A DNA stretch of 64,000 nucleotides, from the NCBI RefSeq assembly GCF_900637185.1, contig NZ_LR134352.1, positions 6,872,001 to 6,936,000 of the forward strand, read 5' to 3'. The stretch comes from Nocardia asteroides. GTDB lineage: Bacteria; Actinomycetota; Actinomycetes; Mycobacteriales; Mycobacteriaceae. The notes below the pieces were generated by a model, which saw nothing but the letters and a program-made list of their open reading frames with translations, was not told the DNA's origin and made no database searches. This document shows positions 35,569-45,558 of the stretch, in pieces. How positions within the stretch are numbered: position 1 is the stretch's first letter; each line of letters starts with the position of its first letter. Both the position numbers and the translations under genes were made by a program.

Positions 35569-36621
35569 ATGTTCGTCGCACTCCGAGATCTGCGGGCCGC
35601 CCGCGGCCGCTTCCTGCTGATCACCACCGTCGTACTGCTGGTGGCGGTGCTGGTGAGTTTCCTCAGCGGCCTCACCGCCGGACTGGCCCACCAGAACATC
35701 TCCGCGGTCGAGGGCATCGACGCCGAGCACGTGGTGTTCGCCGAGACCGGCACCGATCCGTCCTTCGACTCGTCGGTGCTCACCGAGCAGCAGATCGCGC
35801 GGTGGCGGGCCACGGACGGTATCCGGGTGGACCCGATCGGCATCTCCCGGGCGCGGGCCGAGCACGCGGGCGCCAGCCCGGAGCAGGTGGCGTTGTTCGG
35901 CGGCGACCCGTCGGCCTTCGGCAATCATCCTGCTACCGCGCCGGGCGCGGTGGTGCTGAGCGCCGCGGCGGCCCGCGAGCTGTCGGCGGGCGCGGGCGAC
36001 ACCGTGCTGCTGGCAGGCCACGAGTTCACCGTCGCCGAGGTGGCCGGGGACGAGTGGTACAGCCACACGCCGGTCGTCTGGACCAGCATGGCGGACTGGC
36101 AGGCGGCCAGCCCCCGCTCGGGCGCCGCCACCGTGCTCGCGGTGACCGGCGACGCTTCGCCCGCGGCCCTCGATACCGAAGCGGGCACCCGAACGGTGCC
36201 CGCGCAGGATGCCGTGCGGGCGATCGGGTCCTACCAGGCCGAGAACAGCTCGCTCACCCTGATGACGGTGCTGCTGTTCGCCATCTCCGCGCTGGTCATC
36301 GGGGCCTTCTTCACGGTGTGGACGGTCCAGCGCCAACCCGATATCGCCACCTTGAAGGCGCTCGGCGCGACCACCGGTTCACTGGTGCTCGACGCGCTGG
36401 CGCAGGCGGCGATCGTGCTGGTCGCCGGTGTCGCGGCCGGGCTCGGCATCACCGCGGTGACCTCCCTGTTCCTCGGCGACGCGATGCCGTTCGTGCTGTC
36501 GCCCGCGACGACGCTGGTCCCCGCGCTGGCCCTGATCGCGCTCGGCCTGGCCGGCGCCGCGGTCGCGTTGCGCTTCCTGTTCACCACCGATCCGCTGACC
36601 GCGCTCGGCGCGACCCGCTGA
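35569..36621 (+). CDS. FtsX/MacB-like ABC transporter permease
   Basis: 350 residues. One N-terminal membrane helix (LLITTVVLLVAVLVSFL), a ~200-residue extracytoplasmic domain, then three C-terminal helices with the FtsX-family coupling segment RQPDIATLKALGATTG. ATG at 35569 chosen because it opens the protein with MFVALRDLRAARGR and has GGAGG just before it. The ATPase gene follows 11 bases later. Together they form a mechanotransmission-type transporter, often linked to envelope stress or antibiotic resistance and commonly controlled by a neighbouring two-component system, as here. Confidence 0.88.
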   Translation: MFVALRDLRAARGRFLLITTVVLLVAVLVSFLSGLTAGLAHQNISAVEGIDAEHVVFAETGTDPSFDSSVLTEQQIARWRATDGIRVDPIGISRARAEHAGASPEQVALFGGDPSAFGNHPATAPGAVVLSAAAARELSAGAGDTVLLAGHEFTVAEVAGDEWYSHTPVVWTSMADWQAASPRSGAATVLAVTGDASPAALDTEAGTRTVPAQDAVRAIGSYQAENSSLTLMTVLLFAISALVIGAFFTVWTVQRQPDIATLKALGATTGSLVLDALAQAAIVLVAGVAAGLGITAVTSLFLGDAMPFVLSPATTLVPALALIALGLAGAAVALRFLFTTDPLTALGATR

Positions 36622-36632
36622 AGGACTCCCCC

Positions 36633-37343
36633 ATGGCGCTCACTCTCACCGATGTCACCCTCACCTACCCCGACGGCGCGGGCAGGCTCACCGCGCTCGA
36701 CCGCGTGCGCCTGCGCGTCCCCGGCGGCACCATCGCCGCCGTCACCGGACCGTCCGGCTCGGGCAAGTCGAGCCTGCTCGCGGTGGCGGCGACGCTGATC
36801 CGACCCGACGCGGGCACTGTCGTCCTCGACACCGACACGGGCAGTACCGATCTCGCGACGCTGGGCAGGCGCGAGGCGGCCACCGTCCGCCGCACCGCGA
36901 TGGGCATCGTCTTCCAGCAGCCGAACCTCATCCCGGCCCTGACAGCCGTCGAACAGCTGGAGGTAACCGCCCACCTCGGCGGCAGGAAGCGCGCGAGCCG
37001 TGGCGAAACCCGCACCCGCGCCATGGAACTACTCGCCGCCGTCGGACTCGCCGACCACGCGGGCAAGCGACCCGCCCAGCTCTCCGGCGGTCAGCGTCAG
37101 CGCGTCAACATCGCCCGCGCCCTGATGAACGACCCCGCCCTGCTCGTCGTCGACGAGCCGACCAGCGCCCTCGACACCGAACGCGGCGCCGCCGTCCTCG
37201 ACCTCATCACCACCATCGCCCGCACCCACCGAGCCGCCACCATCCTGGTCACCCACGACCCCACCCACCTGCACCGCATGGACGCCGTCTACCGCATGAC
37301 CGACGGCCACCTGACCCCCCTCGAGGTCCCGGCCCGGACCTGA
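36633..37343 (+). CDS. ABC transporter ATP-binding protein, LolD/MacB type
   Basis: 236 residues. Walker A GPSGSGKSS at 39-47, Q-loop FQQPN near 94-98, signature LSGGQ at 150-154, Walker B LLVVDEP at 170-176 and switch His in VTHD. Partner of the upstream FtsX-like permease. ATG at 36633 has only a weak ribosome site, consistent with coupling to the upstream gene. Ends 10 bases before a convergent toxin gene. Confidence 0.93.
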   Translation: MALTLTDVTLTYPDGAGRLTALDRVRLRVPGGTIAAVTGPSGSGKSSLLAVAATLIRPDAGTVVLDTDTGSTDLATLGRREAATVRRTAMGIVFQQPNLIPALTAVEQLEVTAHLGGRKRASRGETRTRAMELLAAVGLADHAGKRPAQLSGGQRQRVNIARALMNDPALLVVDEPTSALDTERGAAVLDLITTIARTHRAATILVTHDPTHLHRMDAVYRMTDGHLTPLEVPART

Positions 37344-37353
37344 TCCGGCCGGC

Positions 37354-37788
37354 CTAGAGCTCCGGCGAATTCGTGTCGAAAGTGGCTATTCCCAGCGCCT
37401 TCCACGCGGCGAGCAGCTTCCGATCGCCCGACGCCACAACCAGGTCGTCGTCGTCCAGTTGCGCCGCGGCCGCGCAGTGGACCGCATCGTAGCCACGCAA
37501 TGCGTGCGCCTGCGCGAAGTCCGCCGCCGTCCGGATCAACGCCTCGTCCACCTCTGTCACGTTCAGCTGCTGCCAGTACTCATCCCGCAACCGCATCGCC
37601 GAGCGCAGTGCGATCTCGTCGAGCCTGCCCATTCGATGCGCCTGGGCCAGCGCCGCCGACGATTCCACGTAGAGCAGCCGACAAGCGACGATGTCGTCGG
37701 CCACGTCCCAGAATCGACGGCACGCGGCGCTGCCCGGCTCGGCCACCAACAGAGGGATGAACGCCGAAGTATCCAGGTAGCCGATCAC
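37354..37788 (-). CDS. PIN-domain ribonuclease toxin, VapC-like
   Basis: 144 residues. Unlike the toxin at 33145, it keeps a full acidic set: Asp6 (YLDTSAF), Glu42 (YVESSA), Asp101 (GYDAVH) and Asp122 (ASGDRKLL). Start overlaps the antitoxin stop by four bases. Predicted Mg2+-dependent endoribonuclease neutralised by its partner. Confidence 0.86.
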   Translation of the reverse strand: MIGYLDTSAFIPLLVAEPGSAACRRFWDVADDIVACRLLYVESSAALAQAHRMGRLDEIALRSAMRLRDEYWQQLNVTEVDEALIRTAADFAQAHALRGYDAVHCAAAAQLDDDDLVVASGDRKLLAAWKALGIATFDTNSPEL

Positions 37789-38060
37789 CGACGCTGGTCA
37801 TCGATCAGGTCGGAGACCATACCGCTGCCCTGAACCGGCTCGGCCGTAGGCCGCTTGCGCTTGCGGGCCGTCTGGATCCGGCCTTCCTCGCGCAACTGTT
37901 CCAAAGCCGTCAGCCGATCGACGGGGACGATACGAGCGATCGGTTTCCCGTGGTCGGTCACCGTCACAGTTCGCCCCGAACGCACATCGGCCAGATGACG
38001 GCTGAGGTGATCCCGTAGGTCCCGCACACCGACCTCCACCACGTCCCCTTTCGTAGCCAT
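37785..38060 (-). CDS. Antitoxin, Phd/VapB-type
   Basis: 91 residues. VGVRDLRDHLSRHLADVR then TVTVTDHGKPIARIVPVD is the Phd/YefM DNA-binding fold; a basic segment (ARKRKRP) and a C-terminal toxin-binding tail follow. The ATG at 38060 lacks a Shine-Dalgarno sequence and lies about 13 bases after a TACAAT -10 element, so the message is probably nearly leaderless. Confidence 0.84.
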   Translation of the reverse strand: MATKGDVVEVGVRDLRDHLSRHLADVRSGRTVTVTDHGKPIARIVPVDRLTALEQLREEGRIQTARKRKRPTAEPVQGSGMVSDLIDDQRR

Positions 38061-38073
38061 AAATTTCTAGCCA

Positions 38074-38079
38074 ATTGTA
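38074..38079 (-). promoter_or_regulatory. -10 element of the second toxin-antitoxin operon
   Basis: TACAAT on the minus strand, 13 bases before the antitoxin ATG. It lies inside CTAGCCAATTGTAG, an imperfect palindrome that may be the operator. No matching -35 was convincing. Confidence 0.45.
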
Positions 38080-38157
38080 GCCACCGCGCCACGTCACCGC
38101 ACGGCGCGAACCGGCGTGCCCCTGGTCGGGGCACCGGGGGCCGGGCAGACTGGAACG

Positions 38158-38550
38158 ATGAGCGAGCCGAAGCGGGTGATCGTGGTCGACGCGGCCAATG
38201 TCATCGGGTCCAAGGCCGACGGGTGGTGGCGGGACCGGGCGGGGGCGGCGCGGCGGCTGCTGGGGAGTATCGCGGGGCTGGTGGGGCGGTTGCCGGAGGC
38301 GACCGAGGTGATCGTGGTGCTCGAGGGCGCGGCGAAGGGCGCGGTGGACGGGGACGAACCGACCGCGCCGCGGATGACGGTGGTGCTCGCCGAGCGGTCG
38401 GGGGACGACAAGATCGTCGAAGTGGTCGCCGCGGCGACGGGGTTCGAGCAGCTCACGGTCGTCACCGCCGACCGGGAACTGCGGCATCGGGTGGAGGCCT
38501 ACGGCGCGGATTCGGTGGGACCGGGCTGGCTGCGCAACCAGTTCGAGTGA
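38158..38550 (+). CDS. NYN/PIN-like domain protein
   Basis: 130 residues. VIVVDAANVIGSKADGWW, VIVVLEGAAKG, SGDDKIVE and LTVVTADRELR match the NYN (PIN-like) nuclease fold, with Asp residues placed for metal binding. Probably an RNA-processing enzyme or its relative. ATG at 38158 chosen over an earlier in-frame ATG (38116) because the family starts just before the first strand. Convergent with the TetR gene 14 bases downstream. Confidence 0.75.
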   Translation: MSEPKRVIVVDAANVIGSKADGWWRDRAGAARRLLGSIAGLVGRLPEATEVIVVLEGAAKGAVDGDEPTAPRMTVVLAERSGDDKIVEVVAAATGFEQLTVVTADRELRHRVEAYGADSVGPGWLRNQFE

Positions 38551-38564
38551 GCCGCCGGTCGCGG

Positions 38565-39176
38565 CTATCCGCCGGTGACCGGGGCCGTCAACGCCGCCAT
38601 GGCCATCTGCCGCAGCACCGGCCGCGCCTTGGTGGCGCTGGCCGGAGTGGCGCTGTGCGGGGTCGAGTTGATCAGGCCGAAGGCCGCGTGCGCCTGGATC
38701 CGGGCGGTCTCCTCGGCCAGGCCGGGATGCACGTCGCGCAGGACCTGTACCCAGACCTCCACGTAGTGCCGCTGGGTGCGGCGCAGCGTGCGGCGCTCGG
38801 CGGCGGGCACATTGTCCAGGTCGCGGTCCTGGATGCGGATGAGCTCGGGGTCGCCGAAGGCGAAGTCGAGGTGGAAGTCCACCAAGCCCTCGAGCGCCGC
38901 GCCGGGCGACTCCGCCGCCTCGACCACCGCGCGCCCGCCGGCCAGCAGCCGCTCACTGACGCCGACCAGCAGCTCGATCAGCAGCGCTTCTTTGTTCGCG
39001 AAGTGCCGGTAGACCGCGGGACCGCTGATGCCGACGGCCGCGCCGAGGTCGTCGAGGCGGACACCGAAGAACCCGCGATCGGCGATGAGCCGGGCTCCCG
39101 CGTCGAGCAGCTGCTCGCGTCGCTGGGCTTTCAGCACGTCACGCCGGGTCGCCGGGGCGGGCTCGACCGCAGCCAA
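38565..39176 (-). CDS. TetR-family regulator of the leucine-catabolic operon
   Basis: 203 residues. N-terminal helix-turn-helix ([19 protein letters not shown], then [16 protein letters not shown]). It is divergent from accD1 with a 94-base gap, the same arrangement as Rv2506 and its neighbours in M. tuberculosis. It likely represses the accD1-accA1-fadE19-maoC-citE operon and responds to an acyl-CoA. The candidate operator is the GATTAACC repeat region in the shared intergenic space. Confidence 0.9.
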   Translation of the reverse strand: MAAVEPAPATRRDVLKAQRREQLLDAGARLIADRGFFGVRLDDLGAAVGISGPAVYRHFANKEALLIELLVGVSERLLAGGRAVVEAAESPGAALEGLVDFHLDFAFGDPELIRIQDRDLDNVPAAERRTLRRTQRHYVEVWVQVLRDVHPGLAEETARIQAHAAFGLINSTPHSATPASATKARPVLRQMAMAALTAPVTGG

Positions 39177-39208
39177 CCTCGTCTCCCTTCACCTGCTCTG
39201 GACAACTT

Positions 39209-39252
39209 GGTTAGTCAAGATTAACCTGAATTTCAGTTATTGGCGATTAACC
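39209..39252. promoter_or_regulatory. TetR operator candidate upstream of accD1
   Basis: GGTTA-N8-TAACC inverted repeat at 39209-39226, with GATTAACC (39219-39226) repeated directly at 39245-39252. It lies between the divergent TetR and accD1 starts, 19 bases before the accD1 ATG at its near end. The region is unusually A/T-rich for this genome. Confidence 0.5.
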
Positions 39253-39270
39253 GGATGGCAGGATGGCGTG

Positions 39271-40878
<1,608 letters not shown>

Positions 40879-40883
40879 GCGAC

Positions 40884-43016
40884 ATGCTGAACAATTCCCA
40901 CCCCGTCGACTTCGACACCGTGCTCGTCGCCAATCGCGGCGAGATCGCGGTGCGGGTCATCAAGACCTTGCGCGCCATGGGTATTCGCTCGGTCGCGGTG
41001 TACAGCGACGCCGACGCCGGCGCGCGCCACGTCCGCGAGGCCGATGTGGCGGTGCGTCTGGGGCCCGCGCCCGCGCGCGAGAGCTACCTGTCGATCGAGA
41101 AGGTGGTCGACGCCGCGATCCGCTCCGGCGCGCAGGCCGTGCACCCCGGTTACGGCTTCCTGTCGGAGAATTCGGCCTTCGCCGCGGCCTTGGCCGACGC
41201 GGGCATCGTGTTCCTCGGTCCGCCCGCCAAGGCGATCGAGGTGATGGGCGACAAGATCACCGCCAAGAACACGGTCACCGCGTTCGGTGTGCCCGTGGTG
41301 CCCGGCATCGCCGAGCCGGGACTCACCGACGACCAATTGATCACCGCCGCCGCCGACGTGGGCTACCCGGTCCTGGTGAAGCCGTCGGCCGGTGGCGGCG
41401 GCAAGGGCATGCGCCGGGTCGACCGGGCCGAGGATCTGCCCGCCGCGCTGGTCAGCGCACGCCGTGAGGCAGGTGCCGCGTTCGGCGACGACACCTTGTT
41501 CCTGGAGCGGTTCGTCACCCGGCCCCGGCACATCGAGGTGCAGGTCCTGGCCGACAAGTTCGGCAATGTGGTGCACCTGGGCGAGCGCGAGTGCAGTTTG
41601 CAGCGCAGGCATCAGAAGGTGATCGAGGAGGCGCCGTCGCCGCTGCTCGACCCGGCGACCAGGGCCCGCATCGGCACCGCGGCCTGCAATACCGCGCGCA
41701 GCGTCGACTATGTCGGCGCGGGCACCGTGGAGTTCATCGTTTCCGCCGACCGGCCCGACGAGTTCTTCTTCATGGAGATGAACACCCGCCTGCAGGTGGA
41801 ACACCCGGTGACCGAGCTGGTCACCGGCGTCGATCTGGTGGAGTGCCAGGTGCGGGTGGCCGCGGGACAGCAGCTGGCGCGCACCCAGGACGAGATCCGC
41901 CTGGTGGGCCACGCCGTCGAGGCGCGCGTCTACGCCGAGGACCCGGGTCGCGGTTTCCTGCCGACCGGTGGCACCGTGCTCGCGCTGTCGGAGCCGGAAG
42001 GCGGAGGCGTGCGGGTGGATTCGGGTCTGCTCGAAGGCACCGTGGTCGGCAGCGACTACGACCCGATGCTGTCGAAGGTGATCGCGCGCGGCGACACCCG
42101 CGCCGACGCCCTGGCCCGGCTCGACCGCGCGCTGGCGCAGACGGTGCTGCTCGGCGTGACGAGCAATATCGAATTCCTGCGCTTCCTGCTCGCCGACGCC
42201 GACGTGCAGGCGGGCCGCCTCGACACCGCCCTGCTCGACCGCCGGGTCGCCGACTTCCACCCCGCCCCGGTCTCCGACGACGAGTTCGTCGCCGCCGCGA
42301 CCTACCACTGGCTGCGCCGCTGGTCGGCCACCGACGGTGATCCGTGGTCGGCGCCCTCGGGCTGGCGCCTGGGCGCACCGGCGCCCACCGTGCTCCGCCT
42401 CGCCGCCGGGGACCGGACCCGCCACGTCTTCCTCACGGGCACACCGGAATCCGCGACCGTGCGGCTCACCGACGACGCCGCGAGCGAATCCGCTGCGGGC
42501 GCCGGCGCCCGGACCGCCCCGCACGGCGAACCCGCGGCCCGGGCGTCCACGCCCATCGATGACGGAATCCGTTCGCTCACCGCGACTCTCACCGGCGACG
42601 TGCTCACGCTCACCGTGGACGGGCTCCGGCGCACCCATCGCGTCGCCGAGGCCGACGGCCAGCTGTGGGTGAGCACCCGCGACGGTGTCGCCGTGCTGCG
42701 CGAGGTCGCCGAGGCGAGCGTGCGCGGTGACGCCGGACATGTCGGGGACGCCGAGATCCGCAGCCCCATGCCGGGTGCGGTGATCGCGGCCCCCGTCGCC
42801 GACGGCGCGACCGTCGCCGCGGGCGATCCGGTGATCGTCATCGAGGCCATGAAGATGGAACACGCCCTCACCGCGCCGGTCGCGGGCACCGTCGAGGTGC
42901 TGGTGCAGCCGGGCGCGCAGGTGAAGCTGGACCAGGTGCTGGTCCGCGTGCTGGCCCACCCCGCCGAAACTGATTCCGCTGTCGCCCACACCGAGCCCGA
43001 AGGAAACCCCGCATGA
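40884..43016 (+). CDS. accA1: Biotin carboxylase / biotin carrier subunit of an acyl-CoA carboxylase
   Basis: 710 residues. Biotin carboxylase domain from [19 protein letters not shown]-grasp loop [27 protein letters not shown]-terminal biotinyl domain with EAMKMEH and biotinylated Lys657. Charges biotin with CO2 for AccD1. ATG 40884 used; an in-frame GTG at 40875 overlaps the accD1 stop (GTGA) and is equally possible, giving three more residues. Stop overlaps fadE19 start (ATGA). Ala/Pro-rich linker at about 520-570. Confidence 0.93.
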   Translation: MLNNSHPVDFDTVLVANRGEIAVRVIKTLRAMGIRSVAVYSDADAGARHVREADVAVRLGPAPARESYLSIEKVVDAAIRSGAQAVHPGYGFLSENSAFAAALADAGIVFLGPPAKAIEVMGDKITAKNTVTAFGVPVVPGIAEPGLTDDQLITAAADVGYPVLVKPSAGGGGKGMRRVDRAEDLPAALVSARREAGAAFGDDTLFLERFVTRPRHIEVQVLADKFGNVVHLGERECSLQRRHQKVIEEAPSPLLDPATRARIGTAACNTARSVDYVGAGTVEFIVSADRPDEFFFMEMNTRLQVEHPVTELVTGVDLVECQVRVAAGQQLARTQDEIRLVGHAVEARVYAEDPGRGFLPTGGTVLALSEPEGGGVRVDSGLLEGTVVGSDYDPMLSKVIARGDTRADALARLDRALAQTVLLGVTSNIEFLRFLLADADVQAGRLDTALLDRRVADFHPAPVSDDEFVAAATYHWLRRWSATDGDPWSAPSGWRLGAPAPTVLRLAAGDRTRHVFLTGTPESATVRLTDDAASESAAGAGARTAPHGEPAARASTPIDDGIRSLTATLTGDVLTLTVDGLRRTHRVAEADGQLWVSTRDGVAVLREVAEASVRGDAGHVGDAEIRSPMPGAVIAAPVADGATVAAGDPVIVIEAMKMEHALTAPVAGTVEVLVQPGAQVKLDQVLVRVLAHPAETDSAVAHTEPEGNPA

Positions 43017-44173
43017 CCGACTACCTGTCCACCGGATCGCTGCCGGAGGAGTACCGCCAGCTCGCCCTGACCGTGCGCGACTTCGCCCAGCAGGTCGTCG
43101 CCCCGGTCTCGGCGAAACACGATGCCGAGCACAGCTTCCCGTACGAAGTGGTGGCGGGCATGGCCGAGATGGGCCTGTTCGGCCTGCCGTTCCCCGAGGA
43201 GTTCGGCGGCATGGGCGGCGACTACTTCGCCCTGTGCCTGGCGCTCGAGGAACTCGGCAAGGTCGACCAGAGCGTGGCCATCACCCTGGAGGCGGGCGTC
43301 TCGCTCGGCGCCATGCCGATCTACCGCTTCGGCGACGACAAGCAGAAGACCGAATGGCTGCCCCAGCTCACCAGCGGGCAGGCGCTGGCCGGCTTCGGGC
43401 TCACCGAGCCCGACGCGGGCAGCGACGCGGGCGGCACCCGCACCACCGCCGTCGAGGACGGCGAGAGCTGGGTGATCAACGGCGCCAAGCAGTTCATCAC
43501 CAACTCCGGCACCGACATCACCCGGCTGGTCACCGTCACCGCGGTGACCGGGCAGACCGGCGGCAAGAAGGAGATCTCCACCATCCTGGTGCCGACCTCC
43601 ACCCCCGGCTTCGTCGCCGAACCGGCCTACAACAAGGTCGGCTGGAACGCCTCCGACACCCACCCGCTCAGCTTCACCGACGTGCGGGTGCCGAAGGAGA
43701 ACCTGCTCGGCGAGCGCGGCCGCGGCTACGCCAACTTCCTGCGCATCCTCGACGAGGGCCGCATCGCCATCGCCGCGCTCGCGGTCGGCGCCGCGCAGGG
43801 CTGCGTGGACGAGAGCGTGCGCTACGCGGGCGAACGCCAGGCGTTCGGGCAGGCCATCGGCCGCAACCAGGCCATCGCGTTCAAGATCGCCCGGATGGAG
43901 GCGCGCGCCCACGTGGCCCGCACCGCCTACTACGACGCGGCCGCGCTGATGCTGGCGGGCAAGCCGTTCAAGAAGGCCGCCTCGATCGCCAAGATGGTGG
44001 CCAGCGAGGCCGCCATGGACAACGCGCGCGACGCCACCCAGATCTTCGGCGGCAACGGCTTCATGAACGAATACCCCGTGTCCAGGCACTACCGTGACAG
44101 CAAGATCCTGGAAATCGGTGAGGGCACGACGGAGGTGCAGCTGATGCTGATCGCTCGGGAGCTGGGTCTGTGA
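43013..44173 (+). CDS. fadE19: Acyl-CoA dehydrogenase of leucine catabolism
   Basis: 386 residues, FAD-dependent, feeding isovaleryl-type acyl-CoA into the pathway. FAD/acyl-CoA motifs: [28 protein letters not shown], and C-terminal [19 protein letters not shown]. The catalytic base is Glu370 in EIGEGTTEV, the usual position; classical isovaleryl-CoA dehydrogenases have Ala here with Glu elsewhere, so the exact short branched substrate is open. Translationally coupled to accA1 and to the next gene. Confidence 0.9.
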   Translation: MTDYLSTGSLPEEYRQLALTVRDFAQQVVAPVSAKHDAEHSFPYEVVAGMAEMGLFGLPFPEEFGGMGGDYFALCLALEELGKVDQSVAITLEAGVSLGAMPIYRFGDDKQKTEWLPQLTSGQALAGFGLTEPDAGSDAGGTRTTAVEDGESWVINGAKQFITNSGTDITRLVTVTAVTGQTGGKKEISTILVPTSTPGFVAEPAYNKVGWNASDTHPLSFTDVRVPKENLLGERGRGYANFLRILDEGRIAIAALAVGAAQGCVDESVRYAGERQAFGQAIGRNQAIAFKIARMEARAHVARTAYYDAAALMLAGKPFKKAASIAKMVASEAAMDNARDATQIFGGNGFMNEYPVSRHYRDSKILEIGEGTTEVQLMLIARELGL

Positions 44174-44646
44174 CGCGGCGGGTCGTCCAGCGGGGATTGT
44201 GGTTCGAGGAGTTCGAGATCGGCACGATCTACGAGCACCGGCCCGGCCGCACCATCACCGAGGCCGACAACGTCCTGTTCACCACGCTGACCATGAACAC
44301 CCAGGCGCTGCACCTGGACGCGCACTTCGCCGACGCGCAGCCGCCGTTCAACCAGCGCCTGGTGAACTCGATGTTCACCCTCTCGACGCTGGTCGGCCTG
44401 TCGGTCGCCCAGCTCACCCAGGGCACGCTGGTGGCCAATCTCGGCTTCTCCGAGATGTCGCTGCCCGCGCCGCTGTTCCACGGCGACACCATGTACGCCG
44501 AAACGCTGGTCACCGACAAGCGCGAGTCCAAGAGCCGCCCGGGTGAGGGCATCGTCAGCCTCACCCACACCGCGCGCAACCAGGACGGCGTGATCGTGGC
44601 GAAAGCGGTGCGCCAGACCCTGGTCCGGAAGGCGCCGACGACATGA
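44170..44646 (+). CDS. MaoC-like hot-dog hydratase (Rv2499c type)
   Basis: 158 residues, GTG start overlapping the fadE19 stop. Single hot-dog fold with RTITEADNVLFTTLTMN and LHLDAHFA (Asp/His of the hydratase-2 type), and a C-terminal strand KSRPGEGIVSLTHTARNQDG. In this operon it would hydrate methylglutaconyl-CoA to HMG-CoA. Assignment is by context plus family. Confidence 0.85.
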   Translation: MTRRVVQRGLWFEEFEIGTIYEHRPGRTITEADNVLFTTLTMNTQALHLDAHFADAQPPFNQRLVNSMFTLSTLVGLSVAQLTQGTLVANLGFSEMSLPAPLFHGDTMYAETLVTDKRESKSRPGEGIVSLTHTARNQDGVIVAKAVRQTLVRKAPTT

Positions 44647-45461
44647 GCGCCTGGGAACCCGCCGGACCCGCCTGGCTGTTCTGCCCGGCCGACCGCCCCG
44701 AGCGCTTCGCCAAGGCCGCCGCCGTGGCCGACGTGGTGATCCTCGATCTCGAGGACGGGGTGGCCGCCGCCGACAAGGCCGCGGCCAAGAAGGCGCTGAT
44801 CGAGACACCGCTCGACCCGGAGCGCACCGTCGTCCGGGTGAACGCGGCCGACACCGACGAGTACCCGGCCGACTTGGCCGCGCTCGCGCAGACCGCCTAT
44901 CGCCGGGTGATGCTGCCCAAATGCGAAGCGGCCGAACAGGTCCGCAGCCTGACCGGCTACGAGGTGATCGTGCTGGTCGAGTCGCCGCTCGGCGCCGTGC
45001 GGGTGGCCGAGACGGTCGCCGTGGACAACGCCGTCGGCGTGATGTGGGGCGCCGAGGATCTGGTGGCCGGGCTGGGCGGCAATTCCAGCAGGCATGCCGA
45101 CGGCGGTTACCGCGATGTCGCCCGGCACGTGCGGTCGTCGAGTCTGCTGGCGGCCAAGGCCTTCGGCCGGTTCGCCCTGGATTCGGTGTTCCTCGACATC
45201 GAGAACCTGGAAGGGCTGGCGGTGGAGACGCTGGACGCGGTGGCGGTCGGCTTCGACGCCAAGGTCGCCATCCATCCCCGCCAGGTCGCGGTCATCCGCG
45301 AGGGCTACGCGCCCGACCCCGACGAGCTCGACTGGGCCCGCCGGGTGCTGGCCGCGGTGCCGAACCATCGGGGCGTCTTCGCGTTCGAGGGACGCATGGT
45401 CGACGCGCCGGTGCTGCGGCACGCGGAGCGGATCGTCCGCCGGGCCGAACTGTCCGGCTGA
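44643..45461 (+). CDS. citE: CitE-like beta-hydroxyacyl-CoA lyase (HMG-CoA / citramalyl-CoA)
   Basis: 272 residues, TIM-barrel of the CitE family. Substrate Arg65 (VVRVN) and Mg2+ ligands Glu113 (LVESPLG) and Asp139 (GAEDL) are visible. The M. tuberculosis counterpart Rv2498c acts in leucine breakdown and itaconate dissimilation, which is the role expected here: HMG-CoA to acetoacetate and acetyl-CoA. No citrate lyase partners are present. Two hairpins follow the stop. Confidence 0.88.
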   Translation: MSAWEPAGPAWLFCPADRPERFAKAAAVADVVILDLEDGVAAADKAAAKKALIETPLDPERTVVRVNAADTDEYPADLAALAQTAYRRVMLPKCEAAEQVRSLTGYEVIVLVESPLGAVRVAETVAVDNAVGVMWGAEDLVAGLGGNSSRHADGGYRDVARHVRSSSLLAAKAFGRFALDSVFLDIENLEGLAVETLDAVAVGFDAKVAIHPRQVAVIREGYAPDPDELDWARRVLAAVPNHRGVFAFEGRMVDAPVLRHAERIVRRAELSG

Positions 45462-45467
45462 GCACCA

Positions 45468-45503
45468 CCCGGTGCGCGGGCCGAGTACCGCGCGCGCACC
45501 GGG
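45468..45503 (+). terminator. Hairpin after citE, probable terminator without U-tract
   Basis: Perfect 11-base stem CCCGGTGCGCG / CGCGCACCGGG with a 14-base loop, starting 6 bases after the citE stop. No T-run follows, as is common for actinobacterial I-shaped terminators. Confidence 0.55.
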
Positions 45504-45512
45504 GTAATCATC

Positions 45513-45530
45513 GGCCGGGTCGTCCCGGCC
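45513..45530 (+). terminator. Second short hairpin in tandem
   Basis: GGCCGGG-TCGT-CCCGGCC, a 7-base perfect stem with a tetraloop, 9 bases after the first hairpin and 28 bases before the acetoacetyl-CoA synthetase GTG. It could assist termination or shape the leader of that gene. Confidence 0.4.
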
Positions 45531-45558
45531 CGCGCAACCAGTACGAGGAGGACATCCG

